From an uncultured Collinsella sp. (GTDB lineage Bacteria > Actinomycetota > Coriobacteriia > Coriobacteriales > Coriobacteriaceae), in NCBI GenBank assembly GCA_900541235.1, contig UQIW01000016.1:1-64000 (forward strand): a stretch of 64,000 bases of DNA, in the 5' to 3' direction. The translations under genes and the position numbers were made by a program. Below, one piece after another: positions 15,942 through 25,204 of this stretch (the first letter of the stretch is position 1; the number at the start of each line of letters is the position of its first letter). A model generated the notes under the pieces. It was given only the letters and a program-made list of their open reading frames with translations. It was not told where the DNA came from and did no database searches.

Positions 15942-16802
15942 TTAGTTCTCCCCCTTATCCTGCTTGCCCAGATATGCCTCAATAACAGCGTCGTTGTTCT
16001 GGATTTCCTCTGCCGTGCCCTTGGCGATGACCTTACCAAAGTTGAGCACGCAGATGCCCTCGCAGATGTTCATAACGAGCGACATATCATGCTCGATAAG
16101 CATGATAGCAATGCCAAAGGTGTCGCGAATCTTGACGATGTTCTCCATGAGCTCCGCGGTCTCGGACGGGTTCATGCCGGCAGCAGGCTCGTCGAGCAGC
16201 AGTAGCTTGGGGTTGGTGGCAAGCGCGCGGACGATCTCCAGACGACGCTGAGCGCCGTAAGGCAGCGATCCGGCCTGCTCGTTTGCCAGATGCTCCATAT
16301 CAAAGATGGACAGCAGCTCCATGGCGCGCTCGTGAGCAGCCTTCTCGTGCTTCCAATACGTCGGCAGGCGCAGCACGCCCTCAAAGCCGGAGTAACGCTC
16401 CTGGTTATGCAGGCCGACCTTGACGTTATCCTCCACCGTCATGGTGTTGAATAGGCGAATGTTCTGGAAGGTACGGGCAATACCCATGCGGTTGACCTGG
16501 TAGACCGACTTGCCCGAGGTGTCCTCGCCGTCGAGCAGGATGGTGCCGTGCGTGGGCTGATACACCTTGGTGAGCAGGTTGAAGACCGTGGTCTTACCGG
16601 CACCGTTGGGACCGATCAGACCGGCGATCTCGGTCTTGCCGATGGTGAGGCTAAAGTCGTCGACTGCCTTAAGGCCACCGAACTCGATGCCCAGGTGGAT
16701 GCACTCAAGTGCCGGGCGCTGGCCCAAGTCACGGTCGGGAACGATGGCGCCGGAAGGATACGGGACCATCTTGCCCTTGTTGAACTCAAATTTACTGGGC
16801 AT
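15942..16802 (-). CDS. livG: branched-chain amino acid ABC transporter, ATP-binding protein LivG
   Basis: The 286-residue ATPase has Walker A GPNGAGKTT, the signature LPYGAQRR and Walker B LLLLDEPAAGMNP, the LivG form. A C-terminal stretch (about 235-286) with AEEIQNNDAVIEAYLG is typical for LivG. The first 25 residues extend beyond the usual start, but no better start is visible. It overlaps the end of livM by 11 bases, so the genes are translationally coupled. Confidence 0.96.
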   Translation of the reverse strand: MPSKFEFNKGKMVPYPSGAIVPDRDLGQRPALECIHLGIEFGGLKAVDDFSLTIGKTEIAGLIGPNGAGKTTVFNLLTKVYQPTHGTILLDGEDTSGKSVYQVNRMGIARTFQNIRLFNTMTVEDNVKVGLHNQERYSGFEGVLRLPTYWKHEKAAHERAMELLSIFDMEHLANEQAGSLPYGAQRRLEIVRALATNPKLLLLDEPAAGMNPSETAELMENIVKIRDTFGIAIMLIEHDMSLVMNICEGICVLNFGKVIAKGTAEEIQNNDAVIEAYLGKQDKGEN

Positions 16803-17880
16803 CGGCTGTCACCTCCTTCTTGGAAGCAAAGCGGTCCTTGACGCGACCGAAGAACGCCTTGAGCTGCGGGTTGTTGGTAAAAATCATGACCAGGATCAGC
16901 ACGATGGCATAGATGAGCATGCGGTAATCCGAGAACTGACGGAGTAGCTCGGGAAGCACCGTGAGCAGCGCCGCCGCGATGACGGAACCGCGCATGTTGC
17001 CCAGGCCGCCCAGGACCACGAACACCAGGATGAGGATGGACGTGTTGAAGTCGAACTTGGTGGCGGAGAGCTGCGAGAAGTTACCGCCGAAGAGAGCTCC
17101 GGCAGCACCGGCGAGGGCAGCGGAAGCCACGAAGGCGATCATGCGGTACTCGGTGACGGAGATGCCTACGGACTCGGCTGCAATCTTGTTATCGCGCACG
17201 GCCATAATGGCACGGCCGGTACGGCTGCGAACCAGGTTGAGCACGATCACGAGTGCGACCATGACCAGGATGGCACCGGCGAGGAAGGTCGAATAGGTCG
17301 ACACGCCCGATGCGCCCTGCGCGCCCTTGATGATGGCGGTGCCGTCCTCGAGCAGGTGCAGGTCATCGATCGTAGAGTTGCCCGTGATGTTAAAGATCAC
17401 GTGCAGGCCGCGGGAGTCGACACCCACAATGAGGCAGGTGACGATCTCTTTGATGATCTCGCCAAAAGCCAGCGTCACGATAGCCAGGTAATCGCCGCTC
17501 AGGCGAAGGACCGGGATGCCGATCAAGAAGCCCAGGATGGCGGCAGCGATGGCGCCGACCACGATGCTGATGATAAGGCGCACCGGATCGGAAGGAATAG
17601 CGCTCTCGAGGGCGACCGCGGTGACGATACCCGTGTAGGCACCGATACTCATAAAGCCCGCATGGCCCAGCGACAAGTCGCCCGCGATGCCGACGACGAG
17701 GTTGAGGGAAATGGCCATGACGATGTAGGCCGTAATGGGAACCAACTGACCGGCGATCATGCGCGGGATCATATGGTTGGACTGCATAAAGAACACGATG
17801 GCGAAGGCCACGATGCACATAGCGTACGTGACAAAATCATGACGCGTCTGCTTGTCTTTAAGAAACTTCATAACGCTCAC
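16792..17880 (-). CDS. livM: branched-chain amino acid ABC transporter, permease LivM
   Basis: The 362-residue membrane protein has about nine to ten hydrophobic helices and the LivM landmarks GDLSLGHAGFMSIGAYTG, SGDYLAIVTLAFGEI and GGLGNMRGSVIAA. With LivH it forms the channel of the branched-chain amino-acid importer. It directly follows livH (stop 17881, start 17880) and overlaps livG. Confidence 0.96.
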   Translation of the reverse strand: MSVMKFLKDKQTRHDFVTYAMCIVAFAIVFFMQSNHMIPRMIAGQLVPITAYIVMAISLNLVVGIAGDLSLGHAGFMSIGAYTGIVTAVALESAIPSDPVRLIISIVVGAIAAAILGFLIGIPVLRLSGDYLAIVTLAFGEIIKEIVTCLIVGVDSRGLHVIFNITGNSTIDDLHLLEDGTAIIKGAQGASGVSTYSTFLAGAILVMVALVIVLNLVRSRTGRAIMAVRDNKIAAESVGISVTEYRMIAFVASAALAGAAGALFGGNFSQLSATKFDFNTSILILVFVVLGGLGNMRGSVIAAALLTVLPELLRQFSDYRMLIYAIVLILVMIFTNNPQLKAFFGRVKDRFASKKEVTADAQ

Positions 17881-18762
17881 CTACACCTTCTCGGGGACGT
17901 ACTTGCCCAAGAGGCCGGCAGGCTTGACGAGCAGGACGATGATCAAAACACCAAAGACGATGGAGTTGGCAAGGCTCGTGGAAATGTAGGCCTGCGCCAT
18001 CGCCTCGATGATGCCGATGAGAATGCCGCCGACAAAGGCGCCGGGGATGGAGCCGATGCCACCGAAGACGGCGGCGTCGAAGGCCTTGATGCCAGGCATG
18101 GCACCCGTCGTGGGCTGCAGCACCGGCGAGTAGGAGCACAGGAGCACGCCGGCGATGGCGGCAAGGGCAGAGCCGATGGCAAACGTCATCGAGATGGTGC
18201 GGTTGACGTTGATGCCCATGAGCTGAGCGGCGGCCTTGTCCTCGGACACGGCACGCATGGCCTTACCCATCTTGGTCTTACCTGTAAAGAACATCAGGCC
18301 GGCCATGATAACCAGGCAGGCGACGATGGTGACGAGCGAGACGGCGCTTACGTTGAACTTGGCCAAGAACTCCGGCACCTGGAAGGTGACGAGCGAAGTG
18401 AAGTTCTTGGGCGTGGCGCCCCACAGAAGCTGCGCGGCGTTCTGCAGGAAGTAAGACACGCCGATAGCCGTGATCAGAACGGCCAGCGGGCCCGCCTGAC
18501 GCAGCGGCTTGTATGCCAGACCCTCGATGAGAACACCGAGAACGGTACAGACCACACAAGAGAGAACTACAGATGCCCAGCCCGGGAGGCCGAGATACGA
18601 CGTGGCGCAGAACGAGACATAGGCACCGACCATGATAACGTCGCCGTGAGCGAAGTTCAGCATCTTGGCGATACCGTAGACCATGGTGTAGCCCAACGCG
18701 ATGATGGCGTAGACGCTGCCCATGGACAGGCCGTTGACCAGGTATTGGATAAAGACCGTCAT
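17881..18762 (-). CDS. livH: branched-chain amino acid ABC transporter, permease LivH
   Basis: The 293-residue membrane protein shows LivH signatures: GLSMGSVYAIIALGYTMVYG at the N-terminus, FAHGDVIMVGAYV, and the cytoplasmic-loop EDKAAAQLMGIN. It partners LivM. ATG 18762 has GGGGG nine bases upstream; the longer frame to 18855 runs over that site and is rejected. It follows livK after about 140 bases. Confidence 0.95.
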   Translation of the reverse strand: MTVFIQYLVNGLSMGSVYAIIALGYTMVYGIAKMLNFAHGDVIMVGAYVSFCATSYLGLPGWASVVLSCVVCTVLGVLIEGLAYKPLRQAGPLAVLITAIGVSYFLQNAAQLLWGATPKNFTSLVTFQVPEFLAKFNVSAVSLVTIVACLVIMAGLMFFTGKTKMGKAMRAVSEDKAAAQLMGINVNRTISMTFAIGSALAAIAGVLLCSYSPVLQPTTGAMPGIKAFDAAVFGGIGSIPGAFVGGILIGIIEAMAQAYISTSLANSIVFGVLIIVLLVKPAGLLGKYVPEKV

Positions 18763-18901
18763 GTTCCACATCCCCCTTTCGAATAGGTTTCCAGTTGATG
18801 TATGAAACAGGGACGTTACATCGTCCCTAGATACCAAGCAAGCAGGGAAGGCCAAAACCTCCCCTGCTTGGGATCAAAACCGCTCTATGTAAGGCGGCCA
18901 A

Positions 18902-20089
18902 TTAGGCCTGTACGTACTTGCCGTCGGTGATGACGTACGCCGTGGGCTCCTTCTGGACCTGGCCCTTATCGTTCCAGGTGAGCTTGCCGGTCAGACCGTC
19001 AACGGTAATCTTGAGCATAGCCTTGGACAGCTTCTCGGCGGCCTCGGTCGGGTCGGCGTCGACACCAAGACCGGCCTCCTTGAGGGCCTCGGCCACCGCG
19101 TGCACGCCGTCGTAGGCGTCGGCGGCAAACTGGTCGGGGGTATCGCCGTACTTATCCTTGTAAGCGTTGACGAAGTCGGCGTTCTTCTCGTCGTCGGCGG
19201 AGAACGGGGTCATGAGCAGCAGACCCTCGGCAAGAGAGGTATCGAAGCCCTCAACGCCCAGGATGCCGTCCATGCCGTCGCAGCCCATCATCTTGACGTC
19301 GTAGCCCATGTCCTTGGCGTTCTTGAGCAGGACGGACGCCGGCGTGTAGTAGATCGGCGCAAAGATCATGGTGGCGCCGGCCTGCTTGGCCTTGGTCAGC
19401 TGGTTCGTAAAGCTCGTGGCGGAGTCGTCCTTAAAGGTCTCCTCGTCAACAATCTCGAGCTTGGACTCAGCGGCCTGGGCCTTAAAGGAATCTGCGATGC
19501 CCGAAGAATAGGCGTCGCCGGAGTTATAGAACAGCACGAACTTCTCGTCCGCATACTTCTGCGCCAGGAACTTGGCAGCGTTGACACCCTGGTTGGGGTC
19601 GGTGAAGCAAACCTGGAAGACGCAATCCTTGCCGTCGGTGACGTCCTCGGAGGACGCGGACGGGGTGATCATGAACGTCTTGGGGTCGTTACCACACTCT
19701 GCGGCAACGGCAACCGACGCACCCGTGGTAGTCGGGCCGACGAGGGCCTGCATGCCCCAGTCGAGCAGGGTGTTGAAGGCGTTGACGGCCTTCTCGCCAT
19801 CGGCCTGGTCATCCTCGGCCTTGCTGGCAAGCGGCAGCTCCTTGGTCGAAAAATCCTTGCAGCCAAGCTCGACACCCTGGGTAACGGACTTGCCGTAGGA
19901 CGCGTTGGCGCCGGTCAGCGGGCCGATGGTGCCGATCTTAAACGAAGCGTCGCTCGAAGCGGAACCGCTGTCGCCGCCGTTGGAGGAGCAGCCAGCTAGA
20001 ATGGACATCGCCCCCAGACCTGCTGCGCTCGCGATAACGCTCCTGCGATTCATAACAGGGTTCAATGACTTACCGGTGAGGCTCGACAT
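18902..20089 (-). CDS. livK: branched-chain amino acid ABC transporter, substrate-binding lipoprotein LivK
   Basis: The 395-residue protein is a periplasmic-binding-type receptor anchored as a lipoprotein: the signal region NRRSVIASAAGLGAMSILAGC ends in a lipobox with Cys34, then a Ser/Gly-rich linker. The rest is the Leu/Ile/Val receptor fold (IGTIGPLTGANASYG; VGPTTTGASVAVA). It delivers branched-chain or related amino acids to LivHMGF. GGAG precedes ATG 20089 at good distance. It heads the operon; a partial duplicate lies just upstream on the same strand. Confidence 0.95.
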   Translation of the reverse strand: MSSLTGKSLNPVMNRRSVIASAAGLGAMSILAGCSSNGGDSGSASSDASFKIGTIGPLTGANASYGKSVTQGVELGCKDFSTKELPLASKAEDDQADGEKAVNAFNTLLDWGMQALVGPTTTGASVAVAAECGNDPKTFMITPSASSEDVTDGKDCVFQVCFTDPNQGVNAAKFLAQKYADEKFVLFYNSGDAYSSGIADSFKAQAAESKLEIVDEETFKDDSATSFTNQLTKAKQAGATMIFAPIYYTPASVLLKNAKDMGYDVKMMGCDGMDGILGVEGFDTSLAEGLLLMTPFSADDEKNADFVNAYKDKYGDTPDQFAADAYDGVHAVAEALKEAGLGVDADPTEAAEKLSKAMLKITVDGLTGKLTWNDKGQVQKEPTAYVITDGKYVQA

Positions 20090-20109
20090 GCGGCTCTCCT
20101 CTCAAATCT

Positions 20110-20156
20110 CGTCGGGTTTCGGTTACCCGACAGGCCATCCTTCGCCGTGTTCGGCG
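20110..20156 (-). promoter_or_regulatory. two leader hairpins upstream of livK
   Basis: Two short stems precede the livK ribosome site: TGTCGGGT / ACCCGACG (20131-20110) and CGCCG-AACA-CGGCG (about 20156-20143). Further upstream, around 20180-20208, AGTTGA and TCAACT flank an AT-rich stretch that could be an operator next to a TTGAAA -35-like box. No known amino-acid riboswitch or T-box is recognised, and there is no terminator. Confidence 0.35.
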
Positions 20157-20358
20157 TTCGCAAAATAGTAGACGCTTTAGTTGAGAAAAGTGGCGATTAT
20201 TTCAACTTTTCTTTTGCTTTGTCCATTTATCCATATTTATGCGTATTTCTATCAGTTTATGCAGTTTAGCCACTTTATTATGTGAAAGTAATGTTTCTGT
20301 TCTGTTACAAGCGCCCTTGCCCTGAATAAAACGGCCTCACCGGTCTCGTTATATGCAC

Positions 20359-20554
20359 TTAGGCGGAGATGTACTTGCCGTCCTGGATTACATAGGCTGT
20401 CCATGCCGTCGGCACCCATTAGTGTCATGTCGTAGCTCATGTCCTTGGCGTTCTTGAGCAAAACGGACGCTGGGGTGAAATAGATCGGGGCAAAAATAAG
20501 CGTGGCTCCGACAAGGAAACTCCTGCGGTTAAGTACGTTGTTGATGCTAAGCAT
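20359..20554 (-). pseudogene. internally deleted livK-like pseudogene
   Basis: With a good ribosome site (GAGGGGGG, four bases before ATG 20554), this reads a signal-like start (MLSINNVLNRRSFLVGA), then jumps to the middle of the LivK fold (LIFAPIYFTPASVLLKNAKD, close to livK), then, after DGMDS, changes frame and ends as AYVIQDGKYISA-stop, which matches the livK C-terminus AYVITDGKYVQA. Two internal deletions have cut about 395 codons to about 65. The central block is close to the intact livK downstream, suggesting duplication then decay. Confidence 0.88.
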
Positions 20555-20804
20555 GGTGCCCCCCTCTTCGCTGGCCGCAGTGCGGCCGTCTTGCGGTACG
20601 GGGCAAACCTCATGGTGCAAACGTTGACAGTTTGTTACGGAGTTCCGTTTGTAGCGAGCATGTTTCCAATGTTTCCGCAGCGTTTCGGGGGTGCCGTTTT
20701 GTGCGACTCCTGTTGCCTGGCGAGCACGCGCCCTCGGTTCACGCTAGAATGCACTCAACCTTTAAGCGGTTAATCCATCCATAAGATGCACGAAGGAGCT
20801 ATCT

Positions 20805-22148
20805 ATGAGCGAACCCCTGCGCACCGTGAACGTCGGTCTGATCGGTCTGGGAACCGTCGGCGGCGGCGTGGCCCGTCTGATCAAGAGCCACCACGATGAG
20901 TACCTGGCAGCCTACGGCATCGACCTTAAGCTGACCCGCGCCTGCGCGCTTGCTTGGGAGCAGGCCGAGGCGGCAGGCATTGAGCGCGAGGCCTTTACGA
21001 GTGACTGGCACGACGTCGTCAGCGACCCCGCCGTCGACATCGTCGTCGAGCTGATCGGCGGTGAGCATCCCGCAACCGAGATCTTCACCACTGCCTTTGA
21101 GCACGGCAAGCACGTCGTCTCTGCCAACAAGGCCCTACTGGGCCGTCACGTCGAGACGCTTGCCGAGAAGGCACGCGCGTGCGGCGTGCAGATTAAGTGC
21201 GAGGCCAGCTGCGGCGGCGGCATCCCCATCGTGAGCACGCTTGAGCACGACCTGGTGGGCAACAAGATCCTGACCATCGCCGGTATTCTCAACGGTACCA
21301 CCAACTACATCCTGTCGCGCATGGACGCCGAGGGTGCCGATTACGCCGACGTGCTCGCCGACGCGCAGGCCAAGGGCTATGCCGAGGCCGACCCGTCCGC
21401 CGACGTCGACGGCTTCGACGCCGCCAGCAAAACGGCGATCCTCGCCTCCATCGGCTTTGGCACCCGTGTGACCACCGACGACGTATACCAGCAGGGCATC
21501 CGTACCATCGGCGCCGAGGACATCGCCCAGGCACGCGAACTCGGCTACACCATTAAGCTGCTCGGCATCGCCCGCAACACCGACGCCGGCGTCGACGTCC
21601 GCGTGCATCCCACGCTGATCCCCGCCGACCACATGCTCGCCAAGGTCAACGGCGCCATGAACGCCGTCTACGTGGTGGGTGACGCCGTGGGCGAAACCAT
21701 GTTCTACGGTGCCGGCGCAGGCTCCTTCCCCACCGCAAGCGCCGTCGTGGGCGATATCCTGTCGCTCTCCGAGCAGATCAGCCGCGGCGTGGCTCCGCTT
21801 CCCGAGATTGAGCCCTATGGTCACAACCTCGCCTTTAAGCCCATGGACGAACTCCAGACCAAGTACTATGTGCGTCTGAAGGTCGCCGACCGCGTGGGCG
21901 CCCTGTCCGAGACGGTCGACATCTTTGCCAAGCACAACATCTCGATCTCGCTCATCAACCAGGTCGAGGACGGCAAGTCGGGCGTCAGCGATGCCTGCTC
22001 GGTCATCTTCCTGACGCACCGCGCACTCGAGAAGGACGTCCAGGCTGCCGCCGCCGAGCTTGCCAGTGTCGACTGCGTGGCCGAGGTCGCCAACGTCCTG
22101 CGTATCGAGGACGTCGAGGCCTGGACCGAAGGTGTTATGGCCAACTAA
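20805..22148 (+). CDS. hom: homoserine dehydrogenase
   Basis: The 447-residue enzyme reduces aspartate semialdehyde to homoserine for threonine, methionine and isoleucine synthesis. The N-terminal Rossmann fold begins VGLIGLGTVGGGV; the catalytic domain has the signatures ASCGGGIPIV, LNGTTNYIL and the KGYAEADPSADVDG segment with catalytic Lys/Asp residues. A C-terminal ACT domain (about 365-440) suggests feedback control by threonine. AAGGAG precedes ATG 20805. TAGAAT at 20745-20750 is a possible -10. A terminator follows, so it is transcribed alone. Confidence 0.97.
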   Translation: MSEPLRTVNVGLIGLGTVGGGVARLIKSHHDEYLAAYGIDLKLTRACALAWEQAEAAGIEREAFTSDWHDVVSDPAVDIVVELIGGEHPATEIFTTAFEHGKHVVSANKALLGRHVETLAEKARACGVQIKCEASCGGGIPIVSTLEHDLVGNKILTIAGILNGTTNYILSRMDAEGADYADVLADAQAKGYAEADPSADVDGFDAASKTAILASIGFGTRVTTDDVYQQGIRTIGAEDIAQARELGYTIKLLGIARNTDAGVDVRVHPTLIPADHMLAKVNGAMNAVYVVGDAVGETMFYGAGAGSFPTASAVVGDILSLSEQISRGVAPLPEIEPYGHNLAFKPMDELQTKYYVRLKVADRVGALSETVDIFAKHNISISLINQVEDGKSGVSDACSVIFLTHRALEKDVQAAAAELASVDCVAEVANVLRIEDVEAWTEGVMAN

Positions 22149-22179
22149 TCCAACGCTTGCCTAGCAATACACGCTTTGA

Positions 22180-22214
22180 GGGCTCCCGTCCGATGTGGGA
22201 CGGGAGCCCTTTTG
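22180..22214 (+). terminator. terminator of hom
   Basis: GGGCTCCCGTCC / GGACGGGAGCCC with a six-base loop and TTTTGT starts about 30 bases after the hom stop. Confidence 0.95.
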
Positions 22215-22362
22215 TCTCCTGCCCCAAGCACAACGGCAGAGTACATTTGCGCGAACCGCTCATCGGTAACGCGGGCTACCGTTCACCGATATGCAGACGC
22301 GACCGATTCCGGCTACCGCTACGCTGTGCTGCGAATGTCCGCCCGCGATGAGAGGAAGCACC

Positions 22363-23112
22363 ATGTTGCTCGAGGGCAAGAAAGCAATCATCACCGGAGG
22401 CACGCGCGGTATCGGCTATGCCATCGCCTGTCGCTTTATCGAGGAGGGCGCCGCCGTCACGGTCTTTGGCTCGCGTCAGGAGACTGCCGACGCCGCCGTT
22501 GAAAAGCTGGCCGCAGCCTATCCCGAGGCCAAGGTCTGGGGCCGCACCTGCGACCTCACCTCGCTCGAGGCCGTAACCGAGGCCTTTACCGAGGCAGCCG
22601 CCGACATGGGTGGCCTGGACACGGTCGTTAACAACGCCGGCATCTCCCAGCGCTCGCCGCTTCTGGAGTACACGGCCGAAGAGTTCGCCAAGGTCATGGA
22701 CCTCAACGTCGTCGCCGTCTTTAACGGCCACCAAGCCGCTGCCAAGATTATGGCCGAGGCAGGCCACGGCGGCACCATCACCACCACGAGCTCGATGGTC
22801 GCCAAGTACGGTCAGCCCTCCGGCGTTGGCTATCCCACGTCCAAGTTCGCCGTCAACGGTATGGTCCAGTCGCTCTCGCGCGAGCTCGCCCCCATGGGCA
22901 TTCGCGTCAACGCTGTCGCTCCCGGCGTGACCAAGACCGATATGGTCGCCAACCTTCCCGAAGAGGTCATCAAGCCCATCATCGCCACCATTCCGCTCGG
23001 CCGCATGGGCGAGCCCGAGGACGTCGCCAACGCCTTCGTTTTCCTAGCGAGCGACATGTCCTCCTATGTCACGGGCGCCGTGCTCCCCGTCGACGGAGCC
23101 GCCCGCTCTTAA
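22363..23112 (+). CDS. short-chain dehydrogenase/reductase (FabG-like)
   Basis: The 249-residue NAD(P)-dependent oxidoreductase has the classical SDR set: TGGTRGIG for cofactor binding, NNAG, and a Ser...Tyr-x-x-x-Lys site in SSMVAKYG...YPTSK. The C-terminus (LPVDGA) is typical of FabG-like enzymes. It could be a 3-oxoacyl-ACP reductase, a sugar dehydrogenase or a hydroxysteroid dehydrogenase; nothing in the neighbourhood decides. It does not match the 7-beta-HSDH sequence known from Collinsella as I recall it. Start ATG 22363 has GAGAGGAAG upstream; the longer frame from 22291 is rejected. Confidence 0.88.
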   Translation: MLLEGKKAIITGGTRGIGYAIACRFIEEGAAVTVFGSRQETADAAVEKLAAAYPEAKVWGRTCDLTSLEAVTEAFTEAAADMGGLDTVVNNAGISQRSPLLEYTAEEFAKVMDLNVVAVFNGHQAAAKIMAEAGHGGTITTTSSMVAKYGQPSGVGYPTSKFAVNGMVQSLSRELAPMGIRVNAVAPGVTKTDMVANLPEEVIKPIIATIPLGRMGEPEDVANAFVFLASDMSSYVTGAVLPVDGAARS

Positions 23113-23155
23113 GGGACCACAAGCCTCAGCTCCCAGCCTCAACATAGTCCAACAA

Positions 23156-23206
23156 AGAAGGCGCGCCGTCTGCATCAACTGCAGGCAGCGCGCCTTCTTC
23201 TGTTTG
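23156..23206 (+). terminator. terminator of the SDR gene
   Basis: AGAAGGCGCGC pairs with GCGCGCCTTCT, with an inner TCTGC/GCAGG-type stem, and is followed by TCTGTTT. It lies about 45 bases after the SDR stop and directly precedes the palindromic array. Confidence 0.85.
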
Positions 23207-23209
23207 AAA

Positions 23210-23443
23210 GGGAAGCTGTGTCCCGGAATTCCGACTCAGACCGGGACGCAGCTTCCCTCAGGGCCATGTTTCGGAAAGAGCGCCCCGTTTTGAACGCCGA
23301 TTCTGGGATACCGTTTCCGCAACGGGTCTCTCGCGGAAACTGCATCCCACTCTGAGCGCCCATTCCGGGACACAGTTTCCCAACGGCCCCCGTTTCGGAA
23401 ACCACATCCCGTTCCGAGCCTTCAAAGCAGGACGCGGCTTCCC
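23210..23443. repeat. four-unit palindromic array with 62-bp period
   Basis: Four imperfect palindromes of 48 bases start at 23210, 23272, 23334 and 23396, exactly 62 bases apart. Each has GGAA near its left end and TTCC near its right end, with arms like GGGAAGCTGTGTCCCGG pairing with CCGGGACGCAGCTTCCC (unit 1, one mismatch in 17). Units 2-4 are more degenerate but keep the plan. It fills the gap between the convergent SDR and antiporter genes. There is no open frame with a start site and no link to cas genes. Confidence 0.85.
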
Positions 23444-23457
23444 CGAGAGAGTATCGA

Positions 23458-25020
23458 CTACTTGCCGTCGTCGTCCTCGGCTTCTTCTCTTGCATAGAGC
23501 TCCAGCATGCGGCGGCGGTATTCGCGCACGGCGAGCTTGGCGCGCTCCAGGCGGCGACGCTCGCGCGGAGTCAGCTCGGACGGGTCGACCTCGTCTCCAT
23601 AGGTCTTATCGGCAAGAAGATGTGCCGCGTCCACAATACGGGCATCGATATGGCCGCTCGCCGCCTCGGCGGAAAGACGCTCGGCAATCGTATCGAGCGT
23701 AGGCAAGCCCTCGAATACGCGACCATGGCCATGCGAAGTCAGCAGCTCGTGCTCACGTGCGAGCAGGCTCGCCAAATCGTGATGGGCGCGCAGGATGTCG
23801 AGCGCATCGGATGGATGCTCGGCAACTTCTGCCACGGCGGTGACCGGCGCGGCGTCGACCACGCGGTAGAAGAGCTGCGCGAGCAACGGCATCAAGAACA
23901 CCGTGATGGCACCGGCGGCAACCATGACCGACGCAATATCTTGCGACAGCGCGCCCGCGTTGACGGCAACGCTTGTCACGGCAACGATGATCGGCAGGGC
24001 CGTGGTGCAGTACAGGGCCACGGTAATGCGACCATACGCCGACACATCGCGCGTCGCAGGACAAATGCTCATAGAGATGAGAATGGGAACGGCACGAATA
24101 ATCAACAACGCCACGATAAAGCCCACGAGCAGACCCGGGCGCGACGCCACGGCCGTCAGATTGATCTTTGCGCCCGATACGGTAAAGAATACCGGAATCA
24201 AAAAGCCGTAGGCCAGGCCGTCGAGCTTGGTCTCGAGCGTATGGTTGCCCTCGGGGATGATGTAGCGCAGGACAAAGCCGGCGGCAAAAGAACCCAACAC
24301 GATGTCGAGATCAAAGACAGCCGAGAACGCCACGAGTGTGACCAGGATGAGCACCGTCAGGCGCACGAAGGTCTGCGACGTGGTATCGGCACGTTCCTCG
24401 ACAAACGCAAAGAAGCGGCTGCCGACGCGCTTGGAGCGGCTCGGGACCACGGCCAGCAACACGCAGACCACCGCAAACAAGCCAAGGATCACAAGCGTTT
24501 GGATGCCGGTGCGGGCAGACAGCAGCACCGACATGGCAAGCACAGGGCCGAGCTCACCCCAAGTGCCATACGCGAGAATCGAGTCGCCCACGCGCGTGCC
24601 GGTGAGCGAGCGCTCACGCATGATGGGCACGAGCGTACCGAGCGCCGTCGAAGTGAGGGCAAGCGTCACGGCGATACCGTCGAAATGACTGACCGAGAAC
24701 CACGGGGTAAAGCGTACGGCAAGCCAGGCGATACCAAACGTGACGACCCACGTCGCCAAGCCGTAGCGCCCCTCGACGCCCGTGATGCTCTTGGGGTCGA
24801 TCTCAAAGCCGGCAAGCAGGAACAAGAAGGCCAGGCCCAGCTCGGACACAAGCGAGACCTCGGCATCTACATGGATGACGCCGAGCATATGGGGTCCCAG
24901 CACCGCGCCGAGCACGAGCAAAAAGACCGTCTCGGGAACGGGTTTTCCGGGAATCGCCGAGGCGATAAAAGGACTCGCAAAGGCCACGAGTGCGATGATG
25001 GCGAGCGAAACGAATGCCAT
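23458..25020 (-). CDS. cation:proton antiporter, CPA2 family (KefB-like)
   Basis: The 520-residue protein has about 12 to 13 membrane helices over residues 1-390, beginning without a signal peptide, and a soluble C-terminal tail of about 120 residues with charged helices (RERRRLERAKLAVREYRRR). The membrane part reads as a Na+/H+ or K+/H+ exchanger (LGLAFLFLLAGFEID; LTSTALGTLVPIM). The usual KefB Rossmann (TrkA-N) domain is absent; the tail is not recognised. AAAGG precedes ATG 25020. It stands alone and diverges from purL. Confidence 0.87.
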   Translation of the reverse strand: MAFVSLAIIALVAFASPFIASAIPGKPVPETVFLLVLGAVLGPHMLGVIHVDAEVSLVSELGLAFLFLLAGFEIDPKSITGVEGRYGLATWVVTFGIAWLAVRFTPWFSVSHFDGIAVTLALTSTALGTLVPIMRERSLTGTRVGDSILAYGTWGELGPVLAMSVLLSARTGIQTLVILGLFAVVCVLLAVVPSRSKRVGSRFFAFVEERADTTSQTFVRLTVLILVTLVAFSAVFDLDIVLGSFAAGFVLRYIIPEGNHTLETKLDGLAYGFLIPVFFTVSGAKINLTAVASRPGLLVGFIVALLIIRAVPILISMSICPATRDVSAYGRITVALYCTTALPIIVAVTSVAVNAGALSQDIASVMVAAGAITVFLMPLLAQLFYRVVDAAPVTAVAEVAEHPSDALDILRAHHDLASLLAREHELLTSHGHGRVFEGLPTLDTIAERLSAEAASGHIDARIVDAAHLLADKTYGDEVDPSELTPRERRRLERAKLAVREYRRRMLELYAREEAEDDDGK

Positions 25021-25204
25021 GTGATGCCTTTCTCTTGTTTGCGCTTCACTGTAGCACCCTCGCCGTCCTCAACGCGCCGCGAGCTGTCGTATCATAGTGA
25101 GGTTTACAAACATGTGGCTCAAGGCGACCGCGAGGCTTGTCCCGTAAACCGACCGCTGCCGCATACCGTACCGTACGCCCAACCGATCAGGAAGGCAGGA
25201 ACCA

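Noticed and set aside
20101..20160. T-box or amino-acid riboswitch in the livK leader
   Set aside because: Only two short hairpins are seen; no T-box sequence and no terminator/antiterminator pair.
22363..23112. 7-beta-hydroxysteroid dehydrogenase
   Set aside because: The SDR fold fits but the sequence does not resemble the Collinsella 7-beta-HSDH as I remember it; generic SDR is the honest call.
23210..23443. CRISPR array
   Set aside because: The period is regular, but the 48-base units are palindromes that differ from each other and only 14 bases lie between them; there are no identical repeats and no cas genes.
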